Positions 8,714 through 17,773 are shown, numbered from the stretch's first letter. The stretch is DNA of 64,000 nt from JACRPI01 sp964385055 (GCA_964385055.1 CAYLMH010000002.1:8039-72038); one strand, 5' to 3'. Numbers and translations: made by a program. The notes: a model not told the origin generated them from the sequence alone.

Positions 8714-8774
8714 GTTTCTGTCTTCTTATTTCTTTTCTCTTATTTAAGGACTTCTGTTTTTTTCTCTCTTTATT

Positions 8775-9401
8775 TTAATACCCGTAGAATGTAAATCGGT
8801 CTTCTTCACACATCAACGCGTAGAGTCCGTTTGGCGCGCGTTGTCTGAATGTGAAAAAAGAATGTATGTCTTGTTCTGAAAATAAACACTGTTTGTACGG
8901 ATGGGTATGCAGTGAGACGAGTGTTTTTGCAGGACACCCTGTTGAAACAACTCTATGCACAGATTGACTATACATATGCGGAATTTCCATCTCTGAGAGA
9001 ACGTATGTTTTTTCTGTGGTTGTCTCATTATTCATTGCTCGCGTTTCGGTTATATTCCCAAAAAAGCACGTGGCAAACTCATAGCGTTGATGCGCAACGT
9101 AATACGCGAGAAGTTCATGATACACTTCTTTCTCGAAAATGACTTTTGTTTGGTTTCCGATCGCGAGGGTGAAGTTTTCGTTCACTTCTGCGCTGACGAT
9201 TTGTCCTTCGAAGATCTGCAACATATAGGGACCAACGCCCAGATAGGTTAAGGATAAATAGACCAGAAACAGACCAATGATGAAAAGAAACACTCTCTTG
9301 AGGACGCGAGAGTGTTTGGATTCTTCTGTGCTATCGTTTTCTACGTCATTCTGGATCGCTGCATGAATGTGGTCTTCTTCGTCCTGTTTGTTTTTCTGCA
9401 T
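8775..9401 (-). CDS. Membrane-anchored JAMM (MPN+) metalloprotease-like protein
   Basis: A 208-residue protein with a polar N-terminus, one TM segment at about residues 36-55 and a C-terminal domain with the JAMM zinc signature: Glu108 in YEFATCFFG, then H165-x-H167 with ten residues to D178 (HTHPYKQCLFSEQD, with Ser175). This is the EXnHXHX10D pattern of Rpn11/AMSH-type isopeptidases. By the positive-inside rule the short basic stretch before the TM (SRVLKR) is cytoplasmic, which would put the catalytic domain outside. Archaeal JAMM enzymes normally act on ubiquitin-like proteins in the cytosol, so the location is odd. A TATA box (complement of 9423-9433) precedes ATG 9401. Confidence 0.7.
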   Translation of the reverse strand: MQKNKQDEEDHIHAAIQNDVENDSTEESKHSRVLKRVFLFIIGLFLVYLSLTYLGVGPYMLQIFEGQIVSAEVNENFTLAIGNQTKVIFEKEVYHELLAYYVAHQRYEFATCFFGNITETRAMNNETTTEKTYVLSEMEIPHMYSQSVHRVVSTGCPAKTLVSLHTHPYKQCLFSEQDIHSFFTFRQRAPNGLYALMCEEDRFTFYGY

Positions 9402-9422
9402 GTAAAATCAAAAAGAAAGATG

Positions 9423-9457
9423 GTTTATATGTTTTTGTTCTCGCAATCTTTATATAT
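9423..9457. promoter_or_regulatory. Divergent TATA boxes
   Basis: GGTTTATATGT at 9423-9433 reads as ACATATAAACC on the minus strand, about 25 bases before ATG 9401. TTTATATAT at 9449-9457 serves the plus strand and lies about 25 bases before ATG 9479, supporting that start over ATG 9467. Confidence 0.5.
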
Positions 9458-9478
9458 CATGGGCGTATGATAGTATTC

Positions 9479-10714
9479 ATGCTTATCGATATCCTTATCC
9501 TCATTGTTCTCGTCATCTGTTCTGCGTTTTTTTCCTGCGCAGAAACATCGTTCATGGCTGTCAGCAGACTCAAAGTGGAGACGCTGGCAAAACAAAATGT
9601 CAAAGGTGCGCAAAAACTTCTCAAGCTGAAACAAAAACCACGAGAATTTATTATTGCCATTCTTATCGGAAATAATATTGTCAATACAGGCGCGTCAGCG
9701 CTCGCGACAGTTCTTGCGACAGACGCGTATGGATCAAGCGGGATTGGGATCGCGACAGGAGCAATGACTTTTATTTTGCTGACGTTTGGAGAAATTATTC
9801 CAAAGAATTTCGCAACAAGCCACGCAGAAACCATTGCGCTCTTCCTTGCGCGTCCTGGAATCATCGCAATCAAAGTCCTTTATCCATTTGTTGTCATGTT
9901 TGAATGGCTTACGAAGCTTTTCCTCAAAATGTTTGGCGGTCACAAAATGGCACCACTCTATTCTGAATCTGAACTGCGGACGCTTGTTGAACTCGGTGTC
10001 AGAGAAAACCGACTTGGCGACACAGAAAAAGAGTTTATTGAAGGAGTTCTTGAATTTAAGCAGAGCACAGTCAAAGATATCATGACGCCAAAACGGCGCA
10101 TGTTTTTTCTTGATGAAAATCTTACTGTTGAAACTGCTGTTCACGAAATTAACAAGCGCGAGCACACAAGAACGCCTATCTATTCTGGCTCAAAAGAAAA
10201 TATTGTTGGCATTGTGTATCTTAAGGATTTGCTTCAGGCGCTTGCAGAGCACAAGCAAGAGGCAAAAGTACGCGAGATCGCGAAAAAACCCCTTTTTGTT
10301 GAGGAGAATTATCCTATCAAACGCTTGTTTAAGGAATTGAAAGGACGACACGTGCATATCGCGATTGTGCTCAACAAAAAACGGGAACTGAAAGGACTTG
10401 TCACTATGGAAGACATTATTGAAGAGATTGTTGGCGACATCTTTGATGAAAAAGATATTTCCCCTACTTTAATCAAGCGTATCAAAAAGAATATGGTTAT
10501 TGTGCATGGAGATACAGAAATTGAAGACATTAACGCATTCTTTAATATTCGACTTCCCTATGATGAAAAGATGAACACGCTCAACCAGTTCCTTGAAACA
10601 CTAAAGAAGAAAGAATGGCAGGAAGGAATGAAAGTTCGCTTTAATGAATTAACTTTTATTATTCGAGAAGTTGAGGAGAAAAAACCTGTTAAAGTCTTTA
10701 TTGAGAAAAAGTAA
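9479..10714 (+). CDS. CNNM/CorC-type transporter: DUF21, CBS pair, CorC/HlyC domain
   Basis: The N-terminal DUF21 domain has about four TM segments and the typical SAFFSCAETSFMAVSRLK start, ending in ESELRTLVELGVRE. Two CBS domains follow (VKDIMTPKRRMFFLDEN; LVTMEDIIEEIVGDIFDE) and a C-terminal transporter-associated CorC/HlyC domain. Relatives are Mg2+ or Co2+ transporters of the CNNM/CorB group, where CBS domains bind ATP-Mg. The length (411 residues) is normal. I prefer ATG 9479 because it fits the TATA spacing; ATG 9467 gives four more residues. The next gene, thpR, begins 8 bases after the stop. Confidence 0.88.
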   Translation: MLIDILILIVLVICSAFFSCAETSFMAVSRLKVETLAKQNVKGAQKLLKLKQKPREFIIAILIGNNIVNTGASALATVLATDAYGSSGIGIATGAMTFILLTFGEIIPKNFATSHAETIALFLARPGIIAIKVLYPFVVMFEWLTKLFLKMFGGHKMAPLYSESELRTLVELGVRENRLGDTEKEFIEGVLEFKQSTVKDIMTPKRRMFFLDENLTVETAVHEINKREHTRTPIYSGSKENIVGIVYLKDLLQALAEHKQEAKVREIAKKPLFVEENYPIKRLFKELKGRHVHIAIVLNKKRELKGLVTMEDIIEEIVGDIFDEKDISPTLIKRIKKNMVIVHGDTEIEDINAFFNIRLPYDEKMNTLNQFLETLKKKEWQEGMKVRFNELTFIIREVEEKKPVKVFIEKK

Positions 10715-10722
10715 TTTATCCC

Positions 10723-11295
10723 ATGGAAAAAGAAGAAAAAAAATCAAAGAAAATCCGTTGCTTTGTTGCAGTTGAACTTTCTTCTGCAATACAGAAAAAA
10801 ATAGCGCCACTGCTTTCCGAATTACAGATACAGGGAGTAAAGCCTGTTGCTCTTGAAAATATTCATGTGACACTGAAATTTCTTGGCTATGTTTCGCACG
10901 ATACCCTTTCGAAGATACAAGAAGCGCTTTCTCGTGTTTCGTTGCCTATTTTTTCTTTTTCTGTTCGTGGAATTGGCTGCTTTCCTACAGAAAAGAGACC
11001 TCGTGTTGTGTGGGTTGGCTGCGAAAGCGTTGAACTCCAGCAATTGGGCGATGAGGTCAACACGCTTCTTGCGCCTTTGTTTCCAAAAGAAGCGTTTACC
11101 GCGCATCTGACGCTTGCTCGCGTTAAAGATATGAAACATGTTGAGACTCGCGAAAAGATACAACAGTTTATCGCAAAACATAAGAATGATTTGTTTGGAA
11201 CCATACTTTGTCGGAATATTGTGTTGAAAGAAAGCAAGCTTCGAAAAAGCGGTCCAATCTACACTACTCTTGAAACATTTTCCCTGCGTGCGTGA
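10723..11295 (+). CDS. thpR: RNA 2',3'-cyclic phosphodiesterase (2H family)
   Basis: The protein opens with a lysine-rich tail and then RCFVAVELS, and carries both HxT motifs of the 2H phosphoesterases: H48-V-T50 in NIHVTLKFLG and H128-L-T130 in FTAHLTLARVK. The family (LigT/ThpR) opens 2',3'-cyclic phosphates on RNA ends and can ligate tRNA halves in vitro. Length 190 is usual. In an archaeon with spliced tRNAs, processing of cleavage ends is a natural but unproven role. It lies 8 bases after the transporter gene and 4 bases before bud32, so the three probably share a message. Confidence 0.9.
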   Translation: MEKEEKKSKKIRCFVAVELSSAIQKKIAPLLSELQIQGVKPVALENIHVTLKFLGYVSHDTLSKIQEALSRVSLPIFSFSVRGIGCFPTEKRPRVVWVGCESVELQQLGDEVNTLLAPLFPKEAFTAHLTLARVKDMKHVETREKIQQFIAKHKNDLFGTILCRNIVLKESKLRKSGPIYTTLETFSLRA

Positions 11296-11299
11296 TGTT

Positions 11300-11986
11300 A
11301 TGCGAAAGAAAACAAAAAAAATAACAAAAATTGTCAAGACAAGAAAAAAGATTGCGAAAATAAAAAAGAAAAATCCTGTCAAACATCGAACAAAGAACGT
11401 TCTTGCGATCGGCGCTGAAGCAGTTCTTACTCTGCATAAAAACAAAGGAGTTCTTCACGTTCTCAAACAAAGAACACAGAAAAAATACAGAATTCCTGAG
11501 ATTGATTCTCGATTGCGAAGTTCGCGAACGCGGCGCGAAGTGAAAGTATTGGAGAAATTGAAAGCTCTAGGTTTTACTCCCAAAGTTCTTTTCTCCGATG
11601 ATTTGGAAATTATCAAAATTGAATATTTGCCTGGGAAGAAACTTGCGGATTGTCTTGAGCAAACTGATTGTGTCGCGATTGGAAAAGAAATCGGTAAGAA
11701 GATAAAACTAATTCATGACGCAGGCATTATTCATGGCGATCTGACAACCTCAAACTTGCTTCTTGTTTCTGGCAGTGTGTACTTCATTGATTTTGGACTC
11801 AGTTTCTTTTCTCACAAAATTGAAGACAAAGCAGTTGATCTTCATGTTCTTGAAGAAGCATTGGAAAGTAAACATCATACAGTGAGCAGAAAAGTATTCG
11901 CTTCGGTGAAAGACGTGTACGGTGATAAAGAAGTTCTTGAGCGATTATTGGAAGTGGAATTAAGAGGAAGGAATAAAAAATCCTAG
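11300..11986 (+). CDS. bud32: Bud32/PRPK atypical kinase of the KEOPS complex
   Basis: A lysine-rich N-terminus precedes a small RIO-like kinase: GAEA (about 38-41), catalytic Lys56 in HVLKQR, the HGDLTTSNLLL catalytic loop with Asp147, and IDFGLS with Asp164. This is the Bud32 pattern. Bud32 helps Kae1 make t6A on ANN-decoding tRNAs. In many archaea Kae1 and Bud32 are fused; here Bud32 stands alone, so Kae1 must be elsewhere. The start at ATG 11300 is 4 bases after thpR ends. The first 30 residues are unusually basic and may contact tRNA. Confidence 0.9.
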   Translation: MRKKTKKITKIVKTRKKIAKIKKKNPVKHRTKNVLAIGAEAVLTLHKNKGVLHVLKQRTQKKYRIPEIDSRLRSSRTRREVKVLEKLKALGFTPKVLFSDDLEIIKIEYLPGKKLADCLEQTDCVAIGKEIGKKIKLIHDAGIIHGDLTTSNLLLVSGSVYFIDFGLSFFSHKIEDKAVDLHVLEEALESKHHTVSRKVFASVKDVYGDKEVLERLLEVELRGRNKKS

Positions 11987-12032
11987 TCACAGCAAGCATC
12001 AGGGTATTTATTCGTTGAAGGATTTTTTAAGC

Positions 12033-12086
12033 CTTGAACTGGGTTCGATAATTGCAGTAAGTTGCATATACTAGACCCAGTTCAAG
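12033..12086. terminator. Hairpin between convergent genes
   Basis: CTTGAACTGGGT (12033-12044) pairs perfectly with 12075-12086 around a 30-base loop. It sits between bud32 and the minus-strand gene ending at 12124, with T runs before it (TTTTTTAA at 12023), so a bidirectional transcription stop or RNA 3'-end signal is likely. Confidence 0.5.
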
Positions 12087-12123
12087 CAATAAGAAGGGGT
12101 CGTAAATGATTTGTTTATAGTAA

Positions 12124-13875
12124 TTATGGATAAACACTCACAATTGCAAAATAATCATATCGTTCAAGAGAGAGTGTTCCTTCTTCTTCACAAGCAGGCA
12201 TTTCCATTGCATTATTCGCGAGAACTTTCCTTACTTGCTCCGCTAATTCACTGCTTGTAGAACAAATGTTTTGAAAATTTTTTTGATAGTATTCATGAAC
12301 TTTCTTGGCAAATCCATAACATAATTCGTTGTCTTTAAAGAAGAAAACAGCACTATGAGATCCAGAGAGAAGATCAATATTATGATAAACATACGGAATA
12401 TACACTCTGCACTTATAAGAATTTGCGTTATAGTCCACAGCACTGTTAATGAGATTCTTAATATTCAAAAAACCATTATCATGAGTAATAATGACATCAA
12501 AATCTTTATGTAATATTTTTTCCAAGTAAAAATCAAACTGCTCGGAATTGATATGATCCGTATAATAAGTTGCGTTTAGTGTTAATTCATTCTCAGGAAA
12601 AACACCGAGCAAAACCAGTTTTGGACTATAAAAGTAATCCCAGAAGGTGAGTGCGGGGACAACAGTTGTAATTTCTTTTCCTTCAAGGCGGAGTGCAGGA
12701 AAAAGCGTTTGCACACTTTGTGGATTTGGCTTTTCTTCAATGAGAATTGAATTTACTTCTGTTGAAAGATATTCCATTCCTGCATTGGTAATAATAAGTT
12801 TTGCGGACTTCAGGGAAATTCCCTCATACACTTGAAACAAAAACGGAACAAGAATAATGAGGGCAATAATGACTGTAACTATTTTTGCTGCCTTTTTCGC
12901 ATTAAAATAAAAACAATAACCGCTTACTATTGCAAATGTAAGAAAAGGAACGAGATAATAAAGAAGCGTTGTTTGGGAGCCTGAAGCTTGATTCCAAAGA
13001 AGAGTTATTGGAAAAATTGCAAATAATGCCGCTAAAGAGTAAACATCTTTTCGTTTTATAAACGCGTATAGAATGCAAATCGCAAGGAATATACAGAGGG
13101 TATAATATATATCAACAATGTGAAATAATCCTGATAAAACAGTGTATGACGAAGCAGTTACGGTTTGATTGGGGTTATAAAAATGCGCAATAAAATAATA
13201 ATAAGGAAATTTTGGCCATATCAGAAAAAGCACTACCCCTACGCTTAAGAAAAAGAGAATCATATGTAATAATTTCTTCATAAGCATTTGATATTGTGTT
13301 CGATATGTTGTATACAAATAGTGAAGTAGGATTGCAACAGCAGGAGGTATGCTTGTTATTTTTGTCAACATTGCTAAGACGAGAATGATAAGGGCAAGTG
13401 CTTCTTTGTAACGATGAGAAGTATAGTAGAGTACATATGTCGCTGCAATAAGGAAAAATGTGCTTAAAAGCATATCAAGCCAGACAGTAAAAAAAGGATA
13501 GTATAAGACAACAGAAAAAATAAGTAACATTAGCCACTGTGGTTTCTTTGTAGTTTCTTTAAAAATAATTATTTGGAGGATCCAAAAAAGAAAAATACTC
13601 AAGAAAATACCTACAAAGAAAGCGACAAAATACATAGCGTCTCCTGCACTTTGTTGTATAAAGTAAAGAGAAGCGAGAATCACTGGTCCCTGCGAACAGT
13701 GATAATCATTTTCATAAAGCGTTCCTGAACCAAAGCGCTCAAGGCAAGGGTACCAACGATCTTGGAAATACTGTGTATTGATAAGATAAGGATATTTTAC
13801 TGTTGTGAGAAAAAACAACACCAGAAACAACACTATCATAAATATTCCAGCACGTTTTGTGAATGGTTGATCCAT
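12124..13875 (-). CDS. Multi-TM GT-C-type glycosyltransferase-like membrane protein
   Basis: A 583-residue protein with about ten TM segments in its first 400 residues and a soluble C-terminal domain of about 180 residues. The first outer loop (YFQDRWYPCLERFGSGTLYENDYHCSQGP) has acidic residues in the place expected for GT-C fold enzymes such as the PMT/ArnT group, which use polyprenyl-phosphate sugars. This call rests on topology and is not a motif match. I place the start at ATG 13875 because a TATA box (complement of about 13897-13907, TATATATAAAG) lies 25 bases upstream; an earlier in-frame start would run into the eS1 gene. Confidence 0.55.
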   Translation of the reverse strand: MDQPFTKRAGIFMIVLFLVLFFLTTVKYPYLINTQYFQDRWYPCLERFGSGTLYENDYHCSQGPVILASLYFIQQSAGDAMYFVAFFVGIFLSIFLFWILQIIIFKETTKKPQWLMLLIFSVVLYYPFFTVWLDMLLSTFFLIAATYVLYYTSHRYKEALALIILVLAMLTKITSIPPAVAILLHYLYTTYRTQYQMLMKKLLHMILFFLSVGVVLFLIWPKFPYYYFIAHFYNPNQTVTASSYTVLSGLFHIVDIYYTLCIFLAICILYAFIKRKDVYSLAALFAIFPITLLWNQASGSQTTLLYYLVPFLTFAIVSGYCFYFNAKKAAKIVTVIIALIILVPFLFQVYEGISLKSAKLIITNAGMEYLSTEVNSILIEEKPNPQSVQTLFPALRLEGKEITTVVPALTFWDYFYSPKLVLLGVFPENELTLNATYYTDHINSEQFDFYLEKILHKDFDVIITHDNGFLNIKNLINSAVDYNANSYKCRVYIPYVYHNIDLLSGSHSAVFFFKDNELCYGFAKKVHEYYQKNFQNICSTSSELAEQVRKVLANNAMEMPACEEEGTLSLERYDYFAIVSVYP

Positions 13876-13945
13876 TGGTGAGAAAGAGGTAAAGGTTTCT
13901 TTATATATATCTTCTGAAAATCTAGAAAAAAATTCTAAGAAAATT

Positions 13946-14683
13946 TTATTCAGCTGGCGCTTCTGCAGCTTGCTGTGGTGCTTCAGAACGAACTGGTGCA
14001 CGTCGTGGCGCTCTATTCTGAGAACCTTGCATAATCTGTTCCACATTAATTGATGGATGCGGCAATGCAGTGACTTTCGCGGTTGGTTTCATGATGTGCA
14101 TCATGCGGATTTCGCTTGCTCTGATTGGATACACATGCCGAACTGCTTCTCGGACACCTGCTTGTAATTTTCCAGTGACTGCGTCTTTGAAAACAGTATC
14201 ATAATCGTTCTGTGAAACATACGTTGCAATAAATGCAATTGCGTATCTGCGCAACGCAGTTAATGTTGATCTGTTTGTTTCATACGCTGTAAGTAAGAAT
14301 GGTTTCATCGCAAGCTTTACGCCGTCTTTTGTTTCGCAAATAAAGGATGCGTCAACACGTTCTCGTCCTCTTCGAACAAGGCGTTTGATGGACGCAGGAG
14401 CAATATCATACGCAACTGCTTTTGTCTGGCCTTTGCCTTCTGCAACATTGTCTACTGCGAATGTGACAGTGATATGCTGTTTTTTCATATCTCCTGTAAG
14501 ACTCATGAGGCTTAATCCGATTGTTTTGCCCATTGTTTGTTTTGCATCTTCAACAAGTGTTTCTCCAATAACTGCTCTTCCAAATACTTCAGGTGCAACT
14601 ATCTGAAACCATGCTTTCTTTTTCTTAGAGATTGGTGCTTTCTTCTTGACAATTGGTTTTTTTGACTCTTTTTCGTCAGCCAT
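13946..14683 (-). CDS. rps3ae: 30S ribosomal protein eS1 (S3Ae)
   Basis: The sequence matches archaeal/eukaryotic S3Ae: a basic N-terminus (KKKAPISKKKKAWFQIVAPEVFG), the core segment with GDMKKQHITVTFAV and SIKRLVRRGRERVD, and the C-terminal region around VYPIRASEIRMMHIMKP. It is a small-subunit protein near the mRNA exit site. ATG 14683 (MADEKES) is preceded by a TATA box at 14706-14714, so translation is probably leaderless. The last 20 residues are Ala/Pro/Glu rich and variable. It is the clearest archaeal marker in the window. Confidence 0.95.
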   Translation of the reverse strand: MADEKESKKPIVKKKAPISKKKKAWFQIVAPEVFGRAVIGETLVEDAKQTMGKTIGLSLMSLTGDMKKQHITVTFAVDNVAEGKGQTKAVAYDIAPASIKRLVRRGRERVDASFICETKDGVKLAMKPFLLTAYETNRSTLTALRRYAIAFIATYVSQNDYDTVFKDAVTGKLQAGVREAVRHVYPIRASEIRMMHIMKPTAKVTALPHPSINVEQIMQGSQNRAPRRAPVRSEAPQQAAEAPAE

Positions 14684-14705
14684 AGCTTTGTGAATTAACT
14701 GCTTG

Positions 14706-14714
14706 TTTATAAAT
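14706..14714 (-). promoter_or_regulatory. TATA box of rps3ae
   Basis: The complement of TTTATAAAT lies 23-31 bases before ATG 14683 on the minus strand. Confidence 0.55.
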
Positions 14715-14801
14715 GTTTTTAATTTGTTTGCACTCATCGAAATAGGAAACAGAAAGGTATTTATACAGGAAATACAAGAAAATAGTCAAAGAGGTTTACT
14801 T

Positions 14802-15218
14802 ATGAAATACTATTCGATACTGATCGCTTGTTTATTATTTTTTATTGCGTCGTGCACAGCAACACTCGAACAAGGAGAAATTGTTCTTAATTTCTGTGAC
14901 GCAGATACTACTGATTACATTGACTGTACTGCAATCAGTTTAACGACAGATACTGTTGTTATGCAGTTTGAGACTACTTCTTCAGATGTCACTTCTCTTG
15001 ACAGTATTATTCTTGAATTGCCTGATGAAGAAGTTTATTGCAGCAGCGAAGCAGATGACATCACTTCTGACGACGATGGCGTTTATGACGTGCTTATTGC
15101 ATGTGACGCACTTGGAGATTACGAAGACCAGAATACACAGCTTGCTTTTACTGTGACCATGACCCTTTCAGATGGTTCAACAGTGACAGAAACTGGATCT
15201 GCTGAAGACTGGGTTTGA
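14802..15218 (+). CDS. Small acidic lipoprotein
   Basis: A 138-residue protein with a lipoprotein-type signal: MKYYSILIACLLFFIASC, where Cys18 would be lipidated. The mature part is very acidic and rich in Asp, Thr and Ser, with Cys residues that may form disulfides (VYCSS, LIACD). ATG 14802 is preceded by AAAGAGGTT, a Shine-Dalgarno-like stretch, and by a TATA box near 14758-14766, so this is one of the few genes here with a short leader. It diverges from rps3ae. Function unknown; cell-surface location is inferred. Confidence 0.65.
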   Translation: MKYYSILIACLLFFIASCTATLEQGEIVLNFCDADTTDYIDCTAISLTTDTVVMQFETTSSDVTSLDSIILELPDEEVYCSSEADDITSDDDGVYDVLIACDALGDYEDQNTQLAFTVTMTLSDGSTVTETGSAEDWV

Positions 15219-15297
15219 TTTCATTTCTTTCTAATTTTAGTATTTGTTCGTCTACTTCGTGCAAACATTTAAAACAAAATAGCATTACATTCTTTTT

Positions 15298-15702
15298 ATG
15301 ATACAATTCACTGCCCGCGGACACAAGAATGTGCTTTCCCTCCATAGAAATACAGTGGAATTTACCCACGACAAAGAATTAACGCTTCGCGGGGATTGCA
15401 TTCTCGCTGTTTCTGCTGATTATTCTATCGAAAAAATTCGCGACAGCCATTTGCAGGGCAAACTGAAGATTACCATGGAAATTGATGGCATTTCTGATGA
15501 AATCATTGCGGAATATAATCCTTTATTTCAAGATCCCCATGAAATGGTGATTCGCCGCACTGATTTTGTGGATCATCGGACATTCGCAATCAAGGCTGAT
15601 AAAGTGGCGAAGGATATTGATCGCAGAATTGTGGACAAGATGAAAAATCCTGAGGCTGTGCTGGAGATTTGTATTACTTCTTTGTCACAGAAAAGGGATT
15701 AA
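15298..15702 (+). CDS. DUF371 family protein
   Basis: The 134 residues fit the archaeal DUF371 (COG2090) family: the start IQFTARGHKNVLSLHRNTVEFT, then LTLRGDCILAVSAD, and the FVDHRTFAIKADKVAKDIDR segment are typical. Members are small beta-rich proteins of unknown role. A TATA-like ATTTAAAAC about 25-31 bases upstream supports leaderless initiation at ATG 15298. Confidence 0.85.
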   Translation: MIQFTARGHKNVLSLHRNTVEFTHDKELTLRGDCILAVSADYSIEKIRDSHLQGKLKITMEIDGISDEIIAEYNPLFQDPHEMVIRRTDFVDHRTFAIKADKVAKDIDRRIVDKMKNPEAVLEICITSLSQKRD

Positions 15703-15734
15703 GTTTTATAAATTGAATATTGTTCTCTTCCTTT

Positions 15735-17108
15735 ATGTTTGACAGATTCACAGCAGGCATTATTGGAGATCCAGACCAACGTGCGCTTCAGCGACGCCTT
15801 TTTCTGGAAGATCAATGTAGTCTTCAGACTGATCTTGAAGACCTTATTCGCACTGTGGAAGAAGAACCTTTTTCAGTTATTGCTGGAGAACTCGCTGCGT
15901 ATGTTGATAGTGTTGTTGATGATTATTCTCCTGCTCCTGACGCTTTTGATCAACTTTTCAAGGATACGCTTGTTCGTTCCATATATGACGCCATACAATT
16001 TTACAAGCCAGTTCCTTCCAGAAAAATAGGTGGTCCTTATTTTCGGCATCCTATGCTTCTTTTTCACATTCTTCTCAGCGCAGGATGCACTGATCTTCAA
16101 ACATTCCTTGCTGCTTTTGACCATGATATCCCTGAAGAGCTTCTGAAAATTGCGCGAAGAAATGGAAATGAACAGACAGAAGAAAATCTTATTACTACTC
16201 TTCTTTCTGATGTACAAAGCGTGCGTTATACAGCACTTCGCGACTTAGGGTATACGCAGCAGAAAGCGAGAAATATACGCGATGCCACTTCTTCGCAAAC
16301 AACGTCTCTCACAAAACGAGATGGACAGTTTTATTACGAATATGTTGGTGGAATTTTTGCTCCCGCACATCCGCGTCTTTCACAACCCAATCAACTTCGC
16401 TGCATGCGCGTCAAATACGCAGACGCAACAGCAAATCCAATGGATCTTTGTTCCCCTGAAGCTGCGCTGCTTCGCAATGATGAAATCACTGATGAGGTCA
16501 TTATTGCTGCATTTGAAAGTAAAGATAAATCACAACTGCAGCATCTTATTCATAACACAGCATATCTCGGCAGACCAGAACATCATCCAGACACGGCAAA
16601 AGAAGAACTCAAAGGTTCTCACTGGATGAAAACATTATACAAGGCAACCACTGTTCGGCAGGCAGAACGTTTATGGTCGCTTCACCGCAAGAATGTTCGT
16701 GATCCAGTGATCACGGCGATTCCTCTCTCTGAAGTTATTGCAGATACTGCGCAGGAAGTTATCAATCACTTATGCACGTATCATTGCGGCGGTCTTCCAG
16801 GACAACTTACCCCTGCGCTTGCATATCAAGTCTATAAAGAACATCTTGATTATAAAAAACGAGGAGGATATGAAGGAGTCACTCCTGTTGGCACGCATCC
16901 GTTTGATGGTCTCTTGAGTCGTTTTTTTGACACGAGTGTTCGCGGAGATTCTTCATACATAAAATCCCTTGACGATGATCGCGTCATGATGCTTCGTGCC
17001 GCATTCGCATTTAGAGAACTAGGACAGCGTTTTCACAGCGATCCCACATTTTACCTTAAAGGACTCTCTGAAACGGGTTTACGCGCTGCGCAGCCTGCAT
17101 TAGTTTAG
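15735..17108 (+). CDS. Protein with RelA/SpoT-like HD domain, otherwise unknown
   Basis: A 457-residue soluble protein. Residues about 97-135 (YFRHPMLLFHILLSAGC and TFLAAFDHDIPEE) resemble the HD-domain core of RelA/SpoT-type hydrolases, with His of RHP and the HD pair in FDHD in the right places, so it may be a metal-dependent phosphohydrolase. The remainder matches nothing I know, and there is no synthetase domain. The start is ATG 15735, with a TATA box (TTTTATAAA, 15704-15712) 23-31 bases upstream; the earlier TTG at 15720 would fall inside the promoter. The next gene, convergent, overlaps its last four bases. Confidence 0.5.
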   Translation: MFDRFTAGIIGDPDQRALQRRLFLEDQCSLQTDLEDLIRTVEEEPFSVIAGELAAYVDSVVDDYSPAPDAFDQLFKDTLVRSIYDAIQFYKPVPSRKIGGPYFRHPMLLFHILLSAGCTDLQTFLAAFDHDIPEELLKIARRNGNEQTEENLITTLLSDVQSVRYTALRDLGYTQQKARNIRDATSSQTTSLTKRDGQFYYEYVGGIFAPAHPRLSQPNQLRCMRVKYADATANPMDLCSPEAALLRNDEITDEVIIAAFESKDKSQLQHLIHNTAYLGRPEHHPDTAKEELKGSHWMKTLYKATTVRQAERLWSLHRKNVRDPVITAIPLSEVIADTAQEVINHLCTYHCGGLPGQLTPALAYQVYKEHLDYKKRGGYEGVTPVGTHPFDGLLSRFFDTSVRGDSSYIKSLDDDRVMMLRAAFAFRELGQRFHSDPTFYLKGLSETGLRAAQPALV

Positions 17109-17773
17109 CGCTTTCTTTTTCTAAACAAATGCGGATTTTTTTCCATAAACTTTTTTATCCAGCGTTCGAAGAATGGAACTTGATTTTTTCTTTTCAAGTA
17201 AAAATACCCACTCAGCGAGATAATCACTGCACCAACACTATCAACAATTAAATCCCACATCGTATCCACTAATCCAGAGCTTTGCATATTCCATCCTAAT
17301 GAACCATCTAAGATGAATTCCACTATTTCCCATAGTGCTCCAATCGCGACCGCAACACAAAAGGAGAAAAACATTGCAAGTCTTGGTGAAGTTTTAATTT
17401 TATGCTCTGTATACATAATGTACAACGCGAGAAAACCGGCAAATCCCAAGAGCAGTCCTGAAAGACTGTGGAGGAATATATCCCACCACCAAAATTTTGC
17501 GTAGAACTGGTGTACTTCTCCAAAGAATAACGAAAGTGAGATGAACAAAACAACAAGCGCTTCAAATTCGATAGGGATATTTAGTTTGTAATTTCTTGCA
17601 ATCAACGCAGGAATAAATGTTAAAATAAGAATTCCCACCGCAATAAAGAGGATTTCCAAATTTCTATTCCACGCAGCAGTAACTGCTTCGATGACTATTA
17701 TAAGGCGAAGAAAATAGGACAGCGCGAAGAGGAATTTTTCTGTGTAATCTGTTTGCTTCTTTTTCTTTGGCAT
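17105..17773 (-). CDS. DUF2238-like integral membrane protein
   Basis: A 222-residue protein with about five to six TM segments. The central WWWDIFLHSLSGLLLGFAGF and the later IGALWEIVEFILDG and DTMWDLIVDSVGAV resemble the DUF2238 family (bacterial YjdF-like), where conserved Asp, His and Glu lie in membrane helices. No function is established for the family. N-terminus is lysine-rich and cytoplasmic, C-terminus also basic (FRKRKR). It overlaps the 3' end of the convergent HD-like gene by four bases. Confidence 0.65.
   Translation of the reverse strand: MPKKKKQTDYTEKFLFALSYFLRLIIVIEAVTAAWNRNLEILFIAVGILILTFIPALIARNYKLNIPIEFEALVVLFISLSLFFGEVHQFYAKFWWWDIFLHSLSGLLLGFAGFLALYIMYTEHKIKTSPRLAMFFSFCVAVAIGALWEIVEFILDGSLGWNMQSSGLVDTMWDLIVDSVGAVIISLSGYFYLKRKNQVPFFERWIKKFMEKNPHLFRKRKR

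Noticed and set aside
12033..12086. Possible mobile-element inverted repeat
   Set aside because: Position between convergent gene ends and nearby T runs make a terminator-type hairpin the simpler reading; no second copy was seen.
13876..14046. Upstream extension of the GT-C-type protein into the eS1 gene
   Set aside because: It would place the start inside rps3ae and upstream of a good TATA box; the extension is a Lys/His-rich shadow of the eS1 sequence.
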